A DNA stretch of 27,677 nt from a virus: positions 1 through 27,677 of the IMG/VR virus record IMGVR_UViG_3300032334_001815. One strand, 5' to 3'. Positions 26,485-27,677 of the stretch are shown here, piece by piece (position 1 is the first letter of the stretch; every line of letters starts with the position of its first letter). Position numbers and translations under genes: made by a program. The notes under the pieces were generated by a model. It saw nothing but the letters and a program-made list of their open reading frames with translations. It was not told the DNA's origin and did not search any database.

Positions 26485-26515
26485 TTTGTAAATATTAAAA
26501 AAAGTTGTATATTGC
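26485..26515 (+). promoter_or_regulatory. Host-type promoter of the SET-domain gene
   Basis: Plus strand TTTG (26485-26488), 19 nt, TATATTGC (26508-26515), one base off in the TTTG part of the -7 element. The ATG lies 22 nt further on. Confidence 0.55.
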
Positions 26516-26537
26516 AACCCATTAAAATAAAAAATAT

Positions 26538-26993
26538 ATGGAAAAGTTAATTAAAAACATTCTAAATGAAGTAAAAAAGGAAAGATTACAAGAATCTTCA
26601 GAAAGTAAAAATCTTAAAGTTGATGTTTCAACAATACCTAATTCAGGTAAAGGACTTTTCGCTAAGAAAGATTTTAAAAAAGGTGAATATATCTGTAAAT
26701 TCACTGGTGATTACATTGATAGTAAAGAACTTGAAAAAAGAGATGTTGGAGGTGCAAGATCGGCTTATTTCATCTATATTGATGATAATACCACTTTAGA
26801 TGTTTATGATTCAAAGTGTTTAGCCAAATACGCCAATGACGCTGAAGGTTTTAGAAAGATTAGAGGTAAAAGAAACAATTCAGCTTTAGCTCAGGATGGT
26901 AAAAACATTTACATCCAAGCAACCAAAGATATTGACGCTGGTGATGAAATATTTGTAGGTTATGGTAAAGATTATTGGGATAACATTCACTAA
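26538..26993 (+). CDS. SET-domain protein, putative protein-lysine methyltransferase, tagged (151 aa)
   Basis: After the tag-like start MEKLIKNILNEVKKERLQES comes a minimal SET domain. SGKGLFAKKDFKKGEYICKF (36-55) is the N-terminal SET motif. RNNSAL (112-117) takes the place of NHxxxPN, and IQATKDIDAGDEIFVGYG (126-143) with KDYW is the C-terminal motif with the catalytic-type Tyr. At about 125 residues it resembles small viral SET proteins. These transfer a methyl group from SAM to lysine on a protein. The target here is unknown. The tag suggests possible packaging. Confidence 0.82.
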   Translation: MEKLIKNILNEVKKERLQESSESKNLKVDVSTIPNSGKGLFAKKDFKKGEYICKFTGDYIDSKELEKRDVGGARSAYFIYIDDNTTLDVYDSKCLAKYANDAEGFRKIRGKRNNSALAQDGKNIYIQATKDIDAGDEIFVGYGKDYWDNIH

Positions 26994-27000
26994 TATTTAA

Positions 27001-27033
27001 AAAAAAGGGTAGTTTAATAACTACCCTTTTTTT
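27001..27033. terminator. Bidirectional terminator
   Basis: A 14 bp stem (AAAAAAGGGTAGTT with AACTACCCTTTTTT) around loop TAAT. It lies between the convergent SET gene and the synthetase-like gene and can stop both. Confidence 0.88.
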
Positions 27034-27677
27034 ATTTACTTTCAGCTAATTCAAGTTCCTTTAACATCTTGTAAGCTCGGCTTAATCTGGTGAGGCCAAT
27101 CCCGCCACCAAATCTGCTAAAGAAGTCATACGATAAAAATTGTTCTAATTCTTTTTCAACTCTTTCTTTACCAAACAATTCAAATAATTTTTTAGAGTAA
27201 CCACCATTTTCAATTGTATAGAAAGTGTTTCTCATTTGTTCAACATCACAACTTCTTTCAGCCGAACCAATTGTTTCTTGTCCAAATAAAATCACATCAA
27301 TTTTATTATATAAATCACTTCTATCGTGTTTCATATTCCAAAATGGATTTGTTCTTTCAGGAAAATATTCCAATGAAATACAATGACCGAAATCTTTCCA
27401 CATTTTAGTTTCTTCTCTGTTTTCTAAAATCTGAACATCATATTTGTCACACATAGAATTATAGAATACTCTATCAGGTGCTCCAAATCCTAAATGAATA
27501 AGAAGTTCTTCTTCCATCTTTCTCATATCATTAATGTCACCTTTTGATTCAAACTCAAACATTGGGAAAATAAGTTCGTGTCTACCAGGGATTGGATCTT
27601 TTTCTTCTCTGTATGATGTTGAAATACAGAATACCCCATTCCATTCTGGGTTTTGTAATAACTCGTGTTCCAACCAC
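27032..27677 (-). CDS. Class II aminoacyl-tRNA-synthetase-like catalytic core, 5' end outside the window
   Basis: The frame is open to the window edge (TGG, TTG, GAA at the border), so the start is missing. Motif 2 of class II synthetases appears as SYREEKDPIPGRHELIFPMF followed by EFE, and motif 3 as FGGGIGLTRL near the C-terminus. KIDVILFGQETIGSAER matches the active-site strand with the (G)S.R turn seen in AsnRS, AspRS and AsnA-like enzymes. It ends right after motif 3, with no C-terminal anticodon domain. It could be a true AsnRS/AspRS, an AsnA-like ligase, or a paralogue with another substrate. Confidence 0.75.
   Translation of the reverse strand, partial: WLEHELLQNPEWNGVFCISTSYREEKDPIPGRHELIFPMFEFESKGDINDMRKMEEELLIHLGFGAPDRVFYNSMCDKYDVQILENREETKMWKDFGHCISLEYFPERTNPFWNMKHDRSDLYNKIDVILFGQETIGSAERSCDVEQMRNTFYTIENGGYSKKLFELFGKERVEKELEQFLSYDFFSRFGGGIGLTRLSRAYKMLKELELAESK

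Noticed and set aside
1-27677. Stop-codon reassignment
   Set aside because: TAA, TGA and TAG all end genes of normal length, often in ATGA overlaps, and no suppressor anticodon is seen in the intact tRNAs.

Overview
The window is AT-rich DNA from a large tailed phage, or a closely related prophage or environmental phage genome, of a Bacteroidota host, most likely a flavobacterium. Host evidence: (i) at least nine host-type promoters fit the Bacteroidota consensus (TTTG or TTG, 19-20 nt, TAnnTTTG); (ii) several signal peptides end in FGQ or AQAQ, as is common in Flavobacteriia; (iii) the protein at 13425-13835 belongs to a family (N-terminal NELRI.N, C-terminal LQNLYFALTG) that I know only from Bacteroidota and their phages. 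Phage evidence: two cell-wall lysis enzymes, a possible holin, a tRNA cluster, three homing-type endonucleases, very dense small genes with ATGA overlaps, and phage-type orphan families. No capsid, tail, terminase or replication gene is in the window, so the genome is larger.

Layout. 1-1347 (+): tandem MORN-repeat genes alternating with a paralogous 94-101 aa family. 1352-4722 (-): two longer MORN proteins and tagged unknown proteins, separated by near-identical terminators. 4735-8005 (-): about a dozen small genes, including two lipoproteins and three proteins with a shared C-terminal tail. 8069-10805 (-): tagged proteins, including an HExxH metallopeptidase-like protein. 10867-15747 (-): a translation-related region with ribosomal protein bL31 type B, intact tRNA-Met(CAU) and tRNA-Arg(UCU), three odd tRNA-Leu-like units, two tRNA 5' fragments and two homing endonucleases. 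15760-17246 (-): secreted proteins. 17306-18040 (+): an FkbM methyltransferase. 18055-21813 (-): GIY-YIG nuclease, possible holin, secreted nuclease, metallophosphoesterase and small membrane proteins. 22245-25016 (-): phage orphans, then a GH19 endolysin and an M15 peptidase. 25072-26993 (+): a 468 aa tagged protein and a SET-domain protein. 27032-27677 (-): a class II aminoacyl-tRNA-synthetase-like core cut by the window end.

Two control classes can be read from the sequence. One set of genes has the host-type promoter. A second set has the heptamer TATTTAT almost always exactly 4 nt before the start codon, often directly behind a terminator. I read this as a phage-specific, -10-only promoter giving leaderless or near-leaderless mRNAs, as in T4-like late transcription. 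The second set includes most proteins that carry a short N-terminal amphipathic tag ending in a T4 prohead-protease-like (L/I)xE site. This raises the possibility that a group of otherwise unrelated proteins (metallopeptidase-like, SET methyltransferase-like, MORN and WC-motif proteins) is packaged in the virion. Both ideas are inference from sequence patterns.
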